Shown piece after piece: positions 1 to 7,827 of a stretch of 52,249 nucleotides of DNA (its first letter is position 1; the number at the start of each line of letters is the position of its first letter). A program made the translations under genes and the position numbers. The notes below the pieces were generated by a model that searched no databases, was not told the origin of the DNA, and saw only the letters and a program-made list of their open reading frames with translations. Source of the stretch: an uncultured Actinomycetes bacterium (GTDB lineage Bacteria > Actinomycetota > Actinomycetes > Nanopelagicales > Nanopelagicaceae); the NCBI GenBank assembly GCA_903827945.1, contig CAIKKN010000009.1, positions 116,046-168,294 on the forward strand. The letters run 5' to 3'.

Positions 1-1
1 T

Positions 2-430
2 TTGGCCTATGCGGATTTAGAATTGAAACCTGATTATCTCGTTGATATTGCAACACTCACAGGAGCGGCAACACTCGGACTTGGCCGTCAATATGCAGCG
101 ATGTATACCCGAAATGATCGGCTATCAACATCGTTAGAAAAAATTGGAGTTGAAATTGGAGACAGAGTTTGGCGTATGCCGTTAGTGGATGATTATGCGG
201 TCAGTCTTGAAAGTGATATCGCAGATTTGAATAACACTGCTGCGAAGAAACACTTTGGCGGAGGCTCAATTACGGCAGCACTATTTCTAGAAGAGTTTGT
301 TGGAAAAAGAAACTGGGTTCATTTAGATATCGCCGGAACCGGGCGATCTGATGTGGATTCTGGAGAATTTGTAAAAGGCGGAACCGGATTCGGACCACGC
401 CTACTCATCGAATGGATAGCTTCACTATGA
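2..430 (+). CDS. pepA: Leucyl aminopeptidase (M17), 3' fragment
   Basis: This is the C-terminal ~142 residues of a cytosolic M17 leucyl aminopeptidase, which removes N-terminal residues during peptide turnover using two metal ions. The gene is cut by the window edge; the leading TTG is an internal leucine codon, not a start. Visible family landmarks are DIATLTGA (about residues 15-22), the GGGSITAALF stretch and WVHLDIAGTG near the end. The metal-binding NTDAEGR segment that normally lies just upstream is outside the window, so catalytic residues cannot be checked. The TGA stop overlaps the ATG of the following methyltransferase (ATGA), which suggests translational coupling. Family assignment is firm; substrate range is unknown. 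Confidence 0.93.
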   Translation: MAYADLELKPDYLVDIATLTGAATLGLGRQYAAMYTRNDRLSTSLEKIGVEIGDRVWRMPLVDDYAVSLESDIADLNNTAAKKHFGGGSITAALFLEEFVGKRNWVHLDIAGTGRSDVDSGEFVKGGTGFGPRLLIEWIASL

Positions 431-1059
431 CACTTCAAAATCGTGGCGACATGACCGCATATTCTGAAACCTTTGCAAGAGAAGAAATTCATTTGCAGCA
501 AGCCAGAGCAAATGGAGTTGAGATGGGCGCTGTAGATCCGACTCCTGCAGTTGGTGGTCTATTGCAATATGTTGCAAAGTCACTGAGTGCAAAGTCGGTT
601 GTAGAAATCGGTACGGGTTCTGGCGTAAGCGGACTCTGGCTTTTTCAGGGAATGCCAAAGGATGGCGTGCTCACTTCGATTGATACTGAGCGGGAACATT
701 CAGCGAGTGCGAAAGAAAGTTTCGATGAGTCTGGAATTCCTGCTGCGCGCTATCGATTAATCACAGGCACAATACTTGAGGTAGTGGGCAAGCTCGCAGA
801 TGGAAATTATGACTTGGTTGTTATTAGACCTGCCGAAGATGTCATGGATCTTGTGCAAGAAGCACATCGATTGCTGCGTCCTGGTGGCACTTTATTTATC
901 GACCATGCCTTGAGTGGTGGAAAAGTTGCGGACCCAACTCAGCGCGATTTTGAAAGTATTTCCCGTAGGGACGGAATCCGTTTTGTGAAAGAAGATTCTC
1001 ATTGGACTTCAACGCTGTTGCCGGTCGGTCAAGGAGTGCTCCTAGCTACTAAATCTTGA
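427..1059 (+). CDS. SAM-dependent O-methyltransferase (family 3, Rv1220c-like)
   Basis: Predicted soluble class I methyltransferase of the COMT/family-3 type, about 210 residues. The SAM-binding motif EIGTGSG lies near residues 60-66 and the LLRPGG motif after strand 4 is present. The chosen ATG overlaps the aminopeptidase stop; a second ATG at 451 is possible. In mycobacteria the orthologous gene stands beside sigE-rseA-htrA-tatB; here tatB follows directly 39 bp downstream and the sigma/anti-sigma/protease genes are absent. Such enzymes methylate catechol-like or unknown small molecules; the natural substrate in actinobacteria is not known and is not inferable here. Confidence 0.85.
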   Translation: MTLQNRGDMTAYSETFAREEIHLQQARANGVEMGAVDPTPAVGGLLQYVAKSLSAKSVVEIGTGSGVSGLWLFQGMPKDGVLTSIDTEREHSASAKESFDESGIPAARYRLITGTILEVVGKLADGNYDLVVIRPAEDVMDLVQEAHRLLRPGGTLFIDHALSGGKVADPTQRDFESISRRDGIRFVKEDSHWTSTLLPVGQGVLLATKS

Positions 1060-1086
1060 AAGTCTTGAATGGATCATTCCTAGGGG

Positions 1087-1092
1087 TAGGCT
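1087..1092 (+). promoter_or_regulatory. -10 box of a leaderless tatB promoter
   Basis: TAGGCT sits exactly 6 nt before the tatB ATG, and TTGAAT at 1065-1070 is a -35 match with a 16-nt spacer. Transcription would begin at the start codon itself. No Shine-Dalgarno sequence is present, which agrees. Confidence 0.65.
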
Positions 1093-1098
1093 TTCACC

Positions 1099-1425
1099 AT
1101 GTTTGGTATCGGCGGGGGTGAATTCTTAACTCTTCTCATCTTGGCTGTTATTTTGATTGGCCCAGATCGCCTCCCTCACGTTGCAACAGATGCAGCAAAG
1201 CTTGTGAAACGTTTGAGAGAGATCGCTAATGCTGCAACTGCCGAACTTCGAGAAAATTTGGGGCCTGGGTTTGAAGATCTAGAAGTCGCAGATTTACATC
1301 CCAAAAAGCTCATACGGAAAACCTTAGGAAATTCCCTCGATGGAATTTCTTCAGAGATCAATTCTGGCTTCAGTCTTGATAAAACCGAGAAAAAGAAAGC
1401 GCAGATTGATCCTGACATCCTATGA
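1099..1425 (+). CDS. tatB: Sec-independent (Tat) translocase subunit TatB
   Basis: A 108-residue protein with one N-terminal membrane segment (about residues 7-23, LLILAVILIGPDRLP) followed by an amphipathic, charged helix: the TatA/TatB architecture. The conserved Glu8 in the membrane helix and the G-P hinge before the amphipathic helix are present. The segment LRENLGPGFEDLEVADL and the tail HPKKLIRKTLG match actinobacterial TatB rather than TatA. TatB forms the receptor complex with TatC for folded proteins carrying twin-arginine signals. Its TGA overlaps the mrp ATG, so the two genes are co-translated. TatA and TatC are not in the window. Confidence 0.88.
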   Translation: MFGIGGGEFLTLLILAVILIGPDRLPHVATDAAKLVKRLREIANAATAELRENLGPGFEDLEVADLHPKKLIRKTLGNSLDGISSEINSGFSLDKTEKKKAQIDPDIL

Positions 1426-2549
1426 CACAACAAATAATTGAAAATATTCACGCGGCCCTTGCCACAGTTTCTGATCCAGAACTTCACCGCCCACTTCCAG
1501 ATTTAGGAATGATTGAAAGTGTGACTTTCGAAAAAGGTGCGGCTGTCGTCACAATTTTGCTCACGATATCTGGCTGTCCTATGCGAGATCGCTTGAAGAG
1601 CGATGTACATGCGGCCATCTCAAAAGTCGATGGTGTTAAAGAGATTACTTTGAACTTTGGTGTCATGAATGAAGAACAGAGAAATAATGTAAAGAAAATC
1701 TTGCATGGGGGAGTAGAAAAATTTATCCCATTCGCACAGCCCGATTCATTAACTCGAGTTATAGGAATCGCATCAGGTAAGGGCGGAGTTGGTAAATCCT
1801 CTCTCACGGTAAATCTTGCTGTTGCGGCGGTTGCACGGGGACTTAAAGTTGGAATTTTGGATGCAGATGTATACGGTCACTCAATTCCAAGACTGATGAA
1901 TTTAGTAGGACAGCGCCCAACTGCAATTGACCAAACTTTTATTCCGCTTGAAAGTTATGGCGTGAAGGTTGTCTCGATGGAGATGTTCAAACCTGATCGC
2001 GCAGACCCGGTTGCTTACCGCGGACCGATGCTACATAAAGTCTTAGAACAATTATTAAGCGATGCGTATTGGGGCGACTTAGATCTTCTTCTGCTTGACC
2101 TTCCTCCTGGAACAGGTGATATCGCAATTAGTTTGGGGCAATTGATTCCAGCATCAGAAATCTTGGTCGTAACAACCCCTCAAGTAGCGGCAGCGGAAAT
2201 TGCAGAGCGAGCTGGACGAATCGCTCATCAACTTAAGCAACATATTGTTGGAGTTGTAGAAAACATGTCTGACATTGAATGCCCTCACTGCGGTGAAGCA
2301 ATTTCTCTTTTTGGAAGTGGAGGCGGCCTAGAAACCGCTAAGAGGCTTTCAACGCTTGTCGGTGCCGATGTGCCCTTGTTGGCCGCTGTTCCATTTGACC
2401 CAGCATTGCGCATTGGTGGTGATGATGGACTGCCGATTGTGCTCTCAAAGCCTGAAAGTCACTCTGCCGTTGCTATTTATTCAGTTGTGGATCAACTCAT
2501 GAAGCAACGCAAGTCATTAGTTGGGGTGCCTCTTTCGCTTCATACCTGA
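1422..2549 (+). CDS. mrp: Mrp/NBP35-type Fe-S cluster carrier P-loop ATPase
   Basis: Cytosolic 375-residue protein with an N-terminal DUF59/MIP18-like domain (about residues 1-90, including the conserved SGCPM) and a C-terminal ParA-like ATPase domain. The deviant Walker A GKGGVGKSS is at about 119-127, and the CPHC pair that holds a bridging Fe-S cluster between protomers is near residue 285. Such proteins bind and transfer Fe-S clusters to apoproteins; that is family knowledge. It overlaps tatB by 4 nt. Synteny OMT-tatB-mrp-MgtE/CBS is shared with mycobacteria. Length is normal for the DUF59-fused subgroup. Confidence 0.93.
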   Translation: MTQQIIENIHAALATVSDPELHRPLPDLGMIESVTFEKGAAVVTILLTISGCPMRDRLKSDVHAAISKVDGVKEITLNFGVMNEEQRNNVKKILHGGVEKFIPFAQPDSLTRVIGIASGKGGVGKSSLTVNLAVAAVARGLKVGILDADVYGHSIPRLMNLVGQRPTAIDQTFIPLESYGVKVVSMEMFKPDRADPVAYRGPMLHKVLEQLLSDAYWGDLDLLLLDLPPGTGDIAISLGQLIPASEILVVTTPQVAAAEIAERAGRIAHQLKQHIVGVVENMSDIECPHCGEAISLFGSGGGLETAKRLSTLVGADVPLLAAVPFDPALRIGGDDGLPIVLSKPESHSAVAIYSVVDQLMKQRKSLVGVPLSLHT

Positions 2550-2558
2550 TCTTGCACT

Positions 2559-2564
2559 TAGAAT
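2559..2564 (+). promoter_or_regulatory. -10 box of a leaderless promoter for the MgtE-N/CBS gene
   Basis: TAGAAT lies 6 nt before the ATG at 2571. It supports 2571 as the true start rather than the TTG at 2565, which would fall upstream of the expected transcription start. Confidence 0.55.
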
Positions 2565-2570
2565 TTGGTC

Positions 2571-3917
2571 ATGAAGACGCCATCCAAGCTCCCGATCAAG
2601 AAGGTGGCAACCAAGGTCGAGCAAGTAGTGGGCAGGCGCGATTTAGTTTTAGCTAGAAAGAGCATTCGGGATTCGTTGGTTTCCCTCGCGGGTTTAATCG
2701 GTTGTCCCGTGCGCAATGAAGATGGACGTGACATTGGCCGATTAGTTGATGTCGTGGTTCGACATGGCGAGGACGCTTATCCTCCAGTTTCTGGATTAAT
2801 CGTCAAAGTGGGTCAACGAAAGTCATTTATTGATGGCGCCCGCATTGCAAAATTAACTCACAATGAAATTCGACTTTCTTCAACGACAATTAATCTTACC
2901 GATTACAAACGCAGAGAAGGCGAATCCCTTTTGGATGGCGATGTACTTGACCATCAAATCGTCGACGTTAACGGACTGCGAGTTGTTCGGTCATCAGATT
3001 TGTATTTAGCTCCACTCGATAAGGAAATTCGAGTTGTCGGAGTGGATATTTCATTTGTGACCTTCTTGCGCCGAATTTTTCCTGGGGCCCTGGGCCGCCG
3101 CGCTACACCCCAACATGTTCTAGATTGGGCAACTGTTGCATCGTTGGCAGATTCATCTGGTGTTGTTAAAACCTCCGGATCTAAAACGGCGCTTTCACAA
3201 CTTCGCCCAGCTGACCTTGCCGATTTAATTGAAGATTTGGCGGGACGCGAACAAACCGCCCTCATTGAACTTCTTGATCCAGAACTTGCAGCAGACGCAC
3301 TTGAAGAGATGGAAGATGATGAATTGCAAGGTTTACTTCGTGGTTTGCCTGAAGAGCGTGCTGCAGAACTCTTGAGCCGCATGGAACCCGACGAATCTGC
3401 AGAAGTTTTGCGTGACCTCAGCGAAGAACACCGCGAGGATATTTTGAAAGCCATGGACACCAAAATGGCGAAGCAGTTGCGTCAGTTGATCTCCTTTGAT
3501 GAAACGCTCGCTGGTGGAATTATGACTACCCACATGGTCATCGCGAAGGAAAGTGACACCGTGGGTGAAGCACTGAAGATGCTTGTAGAGAGCCGCGACA
3601 GAGATATTTCAGATGGTGTAGTTATGGTGGATGCAAAAGGAAAACTGATAGACCACATTCAAATTATTGAACTCGTTGCAGCTAAGCCTGGTGATGCGTT
3701 AAGTACTTTGATTGGCCCCCCATATCCAACTGCAGTAAATATTGACTCGCCTCTCGAGGAAGTGATTGAAGAATTCTCAAATAACCGTGGTGCATCAATT
3801 GTCGTTATTGATGAAAAGGGAAAACCTGTTGGACGCATCCTTGCCGATGACTTGGTTGACGCATTAAAACCTGAAGAGCAACATGGATTTACTAAAGGTA
3901 CAGGTGCTCTTCAATGA
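2571..3917 (+). CDS. PRC-barrel / MgtE-N / CBS regulatory protein without channel domain
   Basis: A 448-residue soluble protein. Residues 20-180 look like two PRC-barrel-like beta domains (for example GCPVRNEDGRDIGRLVDVVV). Residues about 200-310 form the MgtE N-domain superhelix (repeats such as LLDPELAADALEEM and LLSRMEPDESAEVLRDL), and residues 310-435 hold a CBS pair (GGIMTTHM, GRILADDLVD). The five-helix Mg2+ channel domain of true MgtE is missing and no membrane segment is present. The stop overlaps the start of the downstream Nramp-like carrier (ATGA). In MgtE the N and CBS domains sense Mg2+; by inference this protein could gate or regulate the coupled carrier. Related genes sit downstream of mrp in mycobacteria (Rv1232c-like). 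Confidence 0.88.
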   Translation: MKTPSKLPIKKVATKVEQVVGRRDLVLARKSIRDSLVSLAGLIGCPVRNEDGRDIGRLVDVVVRHGEDAYPPVSGLIVKVGQRKSFIDGARIAKLTHNEIRLSSTTINLTDYKRREGESLLDGDVLDHQIVDVNGLRVVRSSDLYLAPLDKEIRVVGVDISFVTFLRRIFPGALGRRATPQHVLDWATVASLADSSGVVKTSGSKTALSQLRPADLADLIEDLAGREQTALIELLDPELAADALEEMEDDELQGLLRGLPEERAAELLSRMEPDESAEVLRDLSEEHREDILKAMDTKMAKQLRQLISFDETLAGGIMTTHMVIAKESDTVGEALKMLVESRDRDISDGVVMVDAKGKLIDHIQIIELVAAKPGDALSTLIGPPYPTAVNIDSPLEEVIEEFSNNRGASIVVIDEKGKPVGRILADDLVDALKPEEQHGFTKGTGALQ

Positions 3918-5149
3918 CAACTCAACGCAAAATCCGCCTTGCGGCGCTTCTTTCGGTAATGGGACCCGGTGTTATCGCAGGGCTTTCAGATGATGATCCC
4001 GCCGGTATCACGACGTATTCGCAACTGGGAGCAAAGTTTGGCTATCAAATGTTGTGGGTATTGGTTATTTCGACCATCGCATTAATTTTATTTCAAGATC
4101 TTGGAGCGCGAATTGGAGTTGTGACTCGTCAAGGATTGATTGGTTTAGTTCGCCAAAAATATGGCGCGCGATCAGGAACGCTAAGTGCAGTAGCACTCTT
4201 GGTGGCTAACTTTGGAACACTAACAGCGGAATTTGCTGGAATTGCAGCTGCGGGTCAACTCTTTGGTTATTCACGCTTCATCACTGTTCCTGCAGCCGCT
4301 CTTGTGGTCTCATTCCTAGTTCTTCGTGGCTCCTTCGCTCGCGTCGAAAAAGTATTTTTTCTGCTCTCTGCGGTATTTATTTCCTACGTCGTAGCTGGGT
4401 TTATGGCACATCCAAATTGGGGTAAAGCACTCCATGGTGTCGTCGTGCCAACAATGCCATTCACTCATGACGCGATTTACATTGCAACAGCTACTTTGGG
4501 AACAACACTTGCTCCTTGGGGCCTTGCATTCATTCAGTCCTACGCTGTCGATAAGCGCTTAACTCGCGATGATCTTAAATTGTTGCGCGTGGATGTATGG
4601 ACTGGTTCACTTCTTACCGGAGTTATCGGCTTCTTTGTAATCGTAACTTGCGCCGCGACGTTAAATAAAGAAGGTGCTTTCAATATCACTGACGCGGCTC
4701 AAGCAGCTAGAGCCCTAGAACCTCTTGCGGGAACTCTTGCTAAGGCGCTCTTTGCAATTGGCCTTGTAGGTGCTGCACTTCTGGCCGCATCGATTCTGCC
4801 GTTATCTACTGCATATTCAGTAGGAGATCTGACTGGCCAGCCAGCGGCACTTGATGACGGGCCAAAGGATGCCCCACTCTTTTACGCAACATTTGGAGCG
4901 ATGACTTTCTTTGCAGCCGGATTAATTCTTTTGCCGGGTGTTCCCCTGATTCGAGTCTTGGTTTTAACTCAAATTCTTAATGCAATTCTCTTGTTGCCGC
5001 TGCTCTTTTTCATGTACGGAATTTCACGAGATACTCGATTGATGGGTGAGTTTGCTTCAACAAAACGGATGCGAGTCGTTTACGGAGCCATTATCGCTTT
5101 GGTCGCTGCCTGCGTTATCGCTCTTCTCTGGTTTACAGTTCACCCTTAA
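3914..5149 (+). CDS. Nramp-family divalent metal carrier, variant motifs
   Basis: Integral membrane protein of 411 residues with about 11 hydrophobic segments. It carries the Nramp TM1 region, but the metal motif reads DDDPAGITTYS in place of the classical DPGN. The TM6 region reads TTLAPWGLAFIQ, lacking the MPH motif whose methionine selects transition metals. Loss of that methionine is a feature of Nramp-related Mg2+ transporters (family knowledge), so Mg2+ or another hard cation is a plausible substrate rather than Mn2+/Fe2+; this is inference. It is translationally coupled to the MgtE-N/CBS protein upstream and overlaps the EamA gene downstream by 1 nt (TAATG). Confidence 0.85.
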   Translation: MTTQRKIRLAALLSVMGPGVIAGLSDDDPAGITTYSQLGAKFGYQMLWVLVISTIALILFQDLGARIGVVTRQGLIGLVRQKYGARSGTLSAVALLVANFGTLTAEFAGIAAAGQLFGYSRFITVPAAALVVSFLVLRGSFARVEKVFFLLSAVFISYVVAGFMAHPNWGKALHGVVVPTMPFTHDAIYIATATLGTTLAPWGLAFIQSYAVDKRLTRDDLKLLRVDVWTGSLLTGVIGFFVIVTCAATLNKEGAFNITDAAQAARALEPLAGTLAKALFAIGLVGAALLAASILPLSTAYSVGDLTGQPAALDDGPKDAPLFYATFGAMTFFAAGLILLPGVPLIRVLVLTQILNAILLLPLLFFMYGISRDTRLMGEFASTKRMRVVYGAIIALVAACVIALLWFTVHP

Positions 5150-6033
5150 TGAAGCAACATAGCCATTCGACTCTCCCTAAAGGTCGAGATATTCCATATT
5201 TGCTCCTTGCAATTGTAGGAATTGGTACTTCCGGACCTCTAATCGCAAAAAGCACCATGCCTGTGCCTACTCTCGTTTTTTGGAGAAATTTCATTGGCGC
5301 AGTCATTCTCTCTCCATTTGCCTTTCGAAATGGCGAGTGGAAAGACCCTGCAAAGCGTGGATTAATTAAATCCTCATTGTTCGCCGGAGGCTTCCTAGCC
5401 CTACATTTCCTCGCCTTCTTTATCGCGATGAGATACACATCTGTTGCCGCAGGAACTGCCCTGGCTTCGCTACAACCAATATTTGCGGCAATTTATGTTC
5501 GCTTGAAAGGTGAACATATTTCAAGACTTTCATTTATTGGAATGTTTATTGCGTTCGGCGCAGTCTTTATCATTACCGGCGTTGACTTTTCTATTTCGAT
5601 GCGAGCATTTGTAGGAGATCTCTTTGGTTTGGTTTGCGCAGCACTTGCCGCAACATATGTGTCAATAGGCTCACGCGTCCAAAAGGAACTCACAACAGCT
5701 ACTTACACAACCTTTTGTTACGCGGCATGTGCCATAACAGTCATGCCAGTTATGGTTTTAAGCGGGGCTCAATTTCTGCACTTCTCTAAAGGGGAATGGT
5801 TAATTTTGGCTCTTTTAATTCTTGGAGCTCAATTCTTGGGCCACACGCTTATCAATACGGTTCTCCAACGCGTATCACCGGTAGTTGTTTCGCTCATAGT
5901 CTTTCTTGAAGTTCCAGTTGCAGCGCTATTAGCTTGGGCTTGGTTGCACCAGTCACCATCTCCAGGTCTATATGTTGGAATTGTCGGCATATTAATCGGC
6001 TGCACAATCTTTGTGGTTGGGGGAAAACGTTGA
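5149..6033 (+). CDS. EamA/DMT-superfamily transporter
   Basis: A 294-residue membrane protein with about ten hydrophobic helices arranged as two EamA repeats (about 12-145 and 160-292). Residues such as the PVPTLVFWRNFIGA stretch after TM1 and LEVPVAALLAW in TM9 fit drug/metabolite transporters that often export amino acids or metabolites. The substrate cannot be read from sequence. The ATG overlaps the preceding stop (TAATG) and the TGA overlaps the TTG start of the PHP gene, so the carrier, EamA and PHP genes form one tight transcription unit. Confidence 0.85.
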   Translation: MKQHSHSTLPKGRDIPYLLLAIVGIGTSGPLIAKSTMPVPTLVFWRNFIGAVILSPFAFRNGEWKDPAKRGLIKSSLFAGGFLALHFLAFFIAMRYTSVAAGTALASLQPIFAAIYVRLKGEHISRLSFIGMFIAFGAVFIITGVDFSISMRAFVGDLFGLVCAALAATYVSIGSRVQKELTTATYTTFCYAACAITVMPVMVLSGAQFLHFSKGEWLILALLILGAQFLGHTLINTVLQRVSPVVVSLIVFLEVPVAALLAWAWLHQSPSPGLYVGIVGILIGCTIFVVGGKR

Positions 6034-6878
6034 TTGATTTGCATACCCATACAAATATAAGTGACGGTACAGATACCCCAGCACAACTTATTAACAAAGC
6101 ATTAGCTTCTGGAATTAACGTACTCGCGCTGACTGACCACGACAGCATTGCTGGATGGAATGAAGCAACTTTGCATTTACGGCCTGGGTTAGATTTAGTC
6201 TTAGGCGCAGAAATTTCTTGCCAAACAGAAGATGGCATGAGCGTTCATATGCTTGGGCTGCTTTTTGATTCGGCGCATCAAGAACTTCAAGAAGTCTTGG
6301 CTCAAACGCGAGAAAATCGTCACGGCCGTATGGAAAAAATCATTGGCAGAATGAATTCGGCTGGAATTGAAATTTCTATGGAAGAAGTTTTGTTACAACT
6401 TTCTGAGGGGGCAACACTTGGTCGCCCACATCTAGCCGATGCGATGGTGGCAAAAGGCCTTGCAAAAAGTAGAGATGAAATATTCGAAAAGTGGCTACAC
6501 AATAGTTCGCCTTATTATGTTGCTCATTATTCGCCAACTCCCGAAAGGGCAATTGCGTTAATAAAAGCTGCAGGGGGCGTGGCTGTAATAGCCCATCCAA
6601 TGGCTTCGTTGAGGGGCCGTACGGTTTCAGTGGAAAGTTTTGCCTCATATGTTGCTGCAGGCATGGATGGAATTGAAGTGTCTCACCGCGATCACACAAT
6701 GGATCAAAAGATTTTGCTTACGAAAATTGCTGAAGACTTAGGAGTTCTGCGAACTGGGTCAAGTGATTACCATGGCAATGGAAAACTTAACGAGTTAGGT
6801 GAAAATACAACGGAAGCAGATCAGTGGGCAGCGCTGGAAGCAAAAGCCACTGCTCGAAGGGTTGTAAGGGCCTCTTAA
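6030..6878 (+). CDS. PHP-domain phosphoesterase (RNase AM / YciV-like)
   Basis: A 282-residue cytosolic metal-dependent phosphoesterase. The first residues (M)IDLHTHTNISDG give the HxH metal motif, LTDHD the second, GAEISC the Glu ligand, and VIAHP and SSDYHG the later ligands; the set is complete. A TTG start overlapping the EamA stop (TTGA) is chosen because the family begins almost exactly at the HTH motif and a strong GGGGGA ribosome site lies 7-8 nt upstream. Relatives act as 5'-3' exoribonucleases or nucleotide phosphatases; which reaction applies here is open. The gene ends 6 bp from the convergent DUF3107 gene. Confidence 0.85.
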   Translation: MIDLHTHTNISDGTDTPAQLINKALASGINVLALTDHDSIAGWNEATLHLRPGLDLVLGAEISCQTEDGMSVHMLGLLFDSAHQELQEVLAQTRENRHGRMEKIIGRMNSAGIEISMEEVLLQLSEGATLGRPHLADAMVAKGLAKSRDEIFEKWLHNSSPYYVAHYSPTPERAIALIKAAGGVAVIAHPMASLRGRTVSVESFASYVAAGMDGIEVSHRDHTMDQKILLTKIAEDLGVLRTGSSDYHGNGKLNELGENTTEADQWAALEAKATARRVVRAS

Positions 6879-6884
6879 AGACCT

Positions 6885-7139
6885 TTAGAGAGTTGTGAAA
6901 CCAACTCGACGCTCGGGGGCATCTCCAAGTTCAACAAAGGCAATCTTCTTTGCAGGAATGATTGTGCTTTGGTTCTTGATATCTGTTATTACGAGTGGAG
7001 TTTCATTCTTGAGAGCATCTTGAACTAGTGCAAGTACCTGCTCTGAAGTGAGTGCAGTTTCGATGCGGAGCTCATGATGTGAATCGCTGATTCCGATGCG
7101 AACGTCAGTATGTTGATTCTCAGATTTCTTTGTGGCCAT
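6885..7139 (-). CDS. DUF3107 small protein (TB9.4/Rv3208A-like)
   Basis: An 84-residue protein of the actinobacterial DUF3107 family. It starts with a short polar segment, then a compact alpha/beta region containing the core TSEQVLALVQDAL and IPAKKIAFVELG, and ends in RRVGFTTL, typical for the family. No biochemical function is known to me. It lies 16 bp downstream of the TetR gene on the same strand, the same pairing as Rv3208-Rv3208A in mycobacteria. It also has its own candidate leaderless -10 box, so it may be expressed independently of tetR. Confidence 0.85.
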   Translation of the reverse strand: MATKKSENQHTDVRIGISDSHHELRIETALTSEQVLALVQDALKNETPLVITDIKNQSTIIPAKKIAFVELGDAPERRVGFTTL

Positions 7140-7145
7140 AATTTA

Positions 7146-7151
7146 AGTTTA
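7146..7151 (-). promoter_or_regulatory. -10 box of a leaderless DUF3107 promoter
   Basis: On the minus strand TAAACT stands 6 nt before the DUF3107 ATG, partly inside the 16-bp gap after tetR. This allows transcription separate from the upstream regulator. Confidence 0.5.
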
Positions 7152-7155
7152 GTGG

Positions 7156-7761
7156 TTAATCGTGGCGCGGGAAACCAGAAATGCCTCGCCAAATTTGCCC
7201 TGAAACAAGTTTCACAGCTTCCTCACGAGAAATCTTTTGGTCTCTTTCCAACCAGTGACGCGCAGCAGACTGGACGTTACCGATCAATCCTGTTGCAAGC
7301 ATCATCGAAACTTCTTTACTCATTCCGGTTTCAAGAGAAATTACAGCAGAAAATGCAGCGGCGCAGTCATATGTCATTCTAGATAGGCGCTCACGAACTT
7401 TAGGCTCAAGAGCCATGTCGCTTTCAAACAAAAGTCGGAATGCTTCACCTTCGTGATTAATGAAATCAAAATATGCGGCAACGGTTGCAGCCACACGATC
7501 GCCATTATCAGTTTTTGAAGCAACTGCTTTTTGAATATCAAAGAGCAGCGAATCAATATGTAAATCAAGAACTGCAAGATAGAGATCCAACTTAGAAGGA
7601 AAATGTTGGTACAAAACCGGCTTGCTGACGCTGGCCCTGTCGGCAATCTCATCCATGGGGGCGGAGTGATATCCCGCTTGGGTGAAGACTTCTAGCGCTG
7701 CATTGAGCAGCTGGGCACGTCGCTCGTCTCGAGGTAGACGATTCTTGGAGTCGGTAGTCAT
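7156..7761 (-). CDS. TetR-family transcriptional regulator (Rv3208-like)
   Basis: A 201-residue one-component repressor. The N-terminal helix-turn-helix spans about residues 10-60 ([44 protein letters not shown]), followed by an all-helical ligand/dimer domain of the mycobacterial Rv3208 type. The ATG giving MTTDSKNR is preferred; upstream methionine codons would add a non-homologous leader crossing the intergenic dyad. It heads a minus-strand unit with DUF3107 and is divergent from mshB. A 14-bp dyad just upstream of its start is a good candidate self-operator. The effector is unknown. Confidence 0.88.
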   Translation of the reverse strand: MTTDSKNRLPRDERRAQLLNAALEVFTQAGYHSAPMDEIADRASVSKPVLYQHFPSKLDLYLAVLDLHIDSLLFDIQKAVASKTDNGDRVAATVAAYFDFINHEGEAFRLLFESDMALEPKVRERLSRMTYDCAAAFSAVISLETGMSKEVSMMLATGLIGNVQSAARHWLERDQKISREEAVKLVSGQIWRGISGFPRHD

Positions 7762-7770
7762 TGGTGGAAT

Positions 7771-7784
7771 CGTATGGTCATACG
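7771..7784. promoter_or_regulatory. Inverted repeat CGTATG-GT-CATACG, candidate TetR operator
   Basis: A perfect 6+2+6 dyad lies 10 bp upstream of the tetR start codon in the tetR/mshB divergent gap. On the minus strand its outer half contains TACGAT, which fits a -10 box 7 nt before the tetR ATG. A repressor bound here would block tetR transcription and could affect mshB. Position and symmetry are observed; autoregulation is inferred. Confidence 0.5.
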
Positions 7785-7827
7785 CCTTAAATTGCACCTG
7801 AACGCGGCAAAGCAGCAAACTAGCCCC

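Noticed and set aside
2954-3463. 169-codon Ser/Arg-rich open frame antisense to the MgtE-N/CBS gene
   Set aside because: It lies wholly inside a well-supported gene, has a biased composition typical of an antisense shadow and no recognisable domain or promoter.
3914-5149. Calling the Nramp-like protein MntH
   Set aside because: The DPGN and MPH motifs for Mn2+/Fe2+ selectivity are altered, so the specific name would overstate the evidence.
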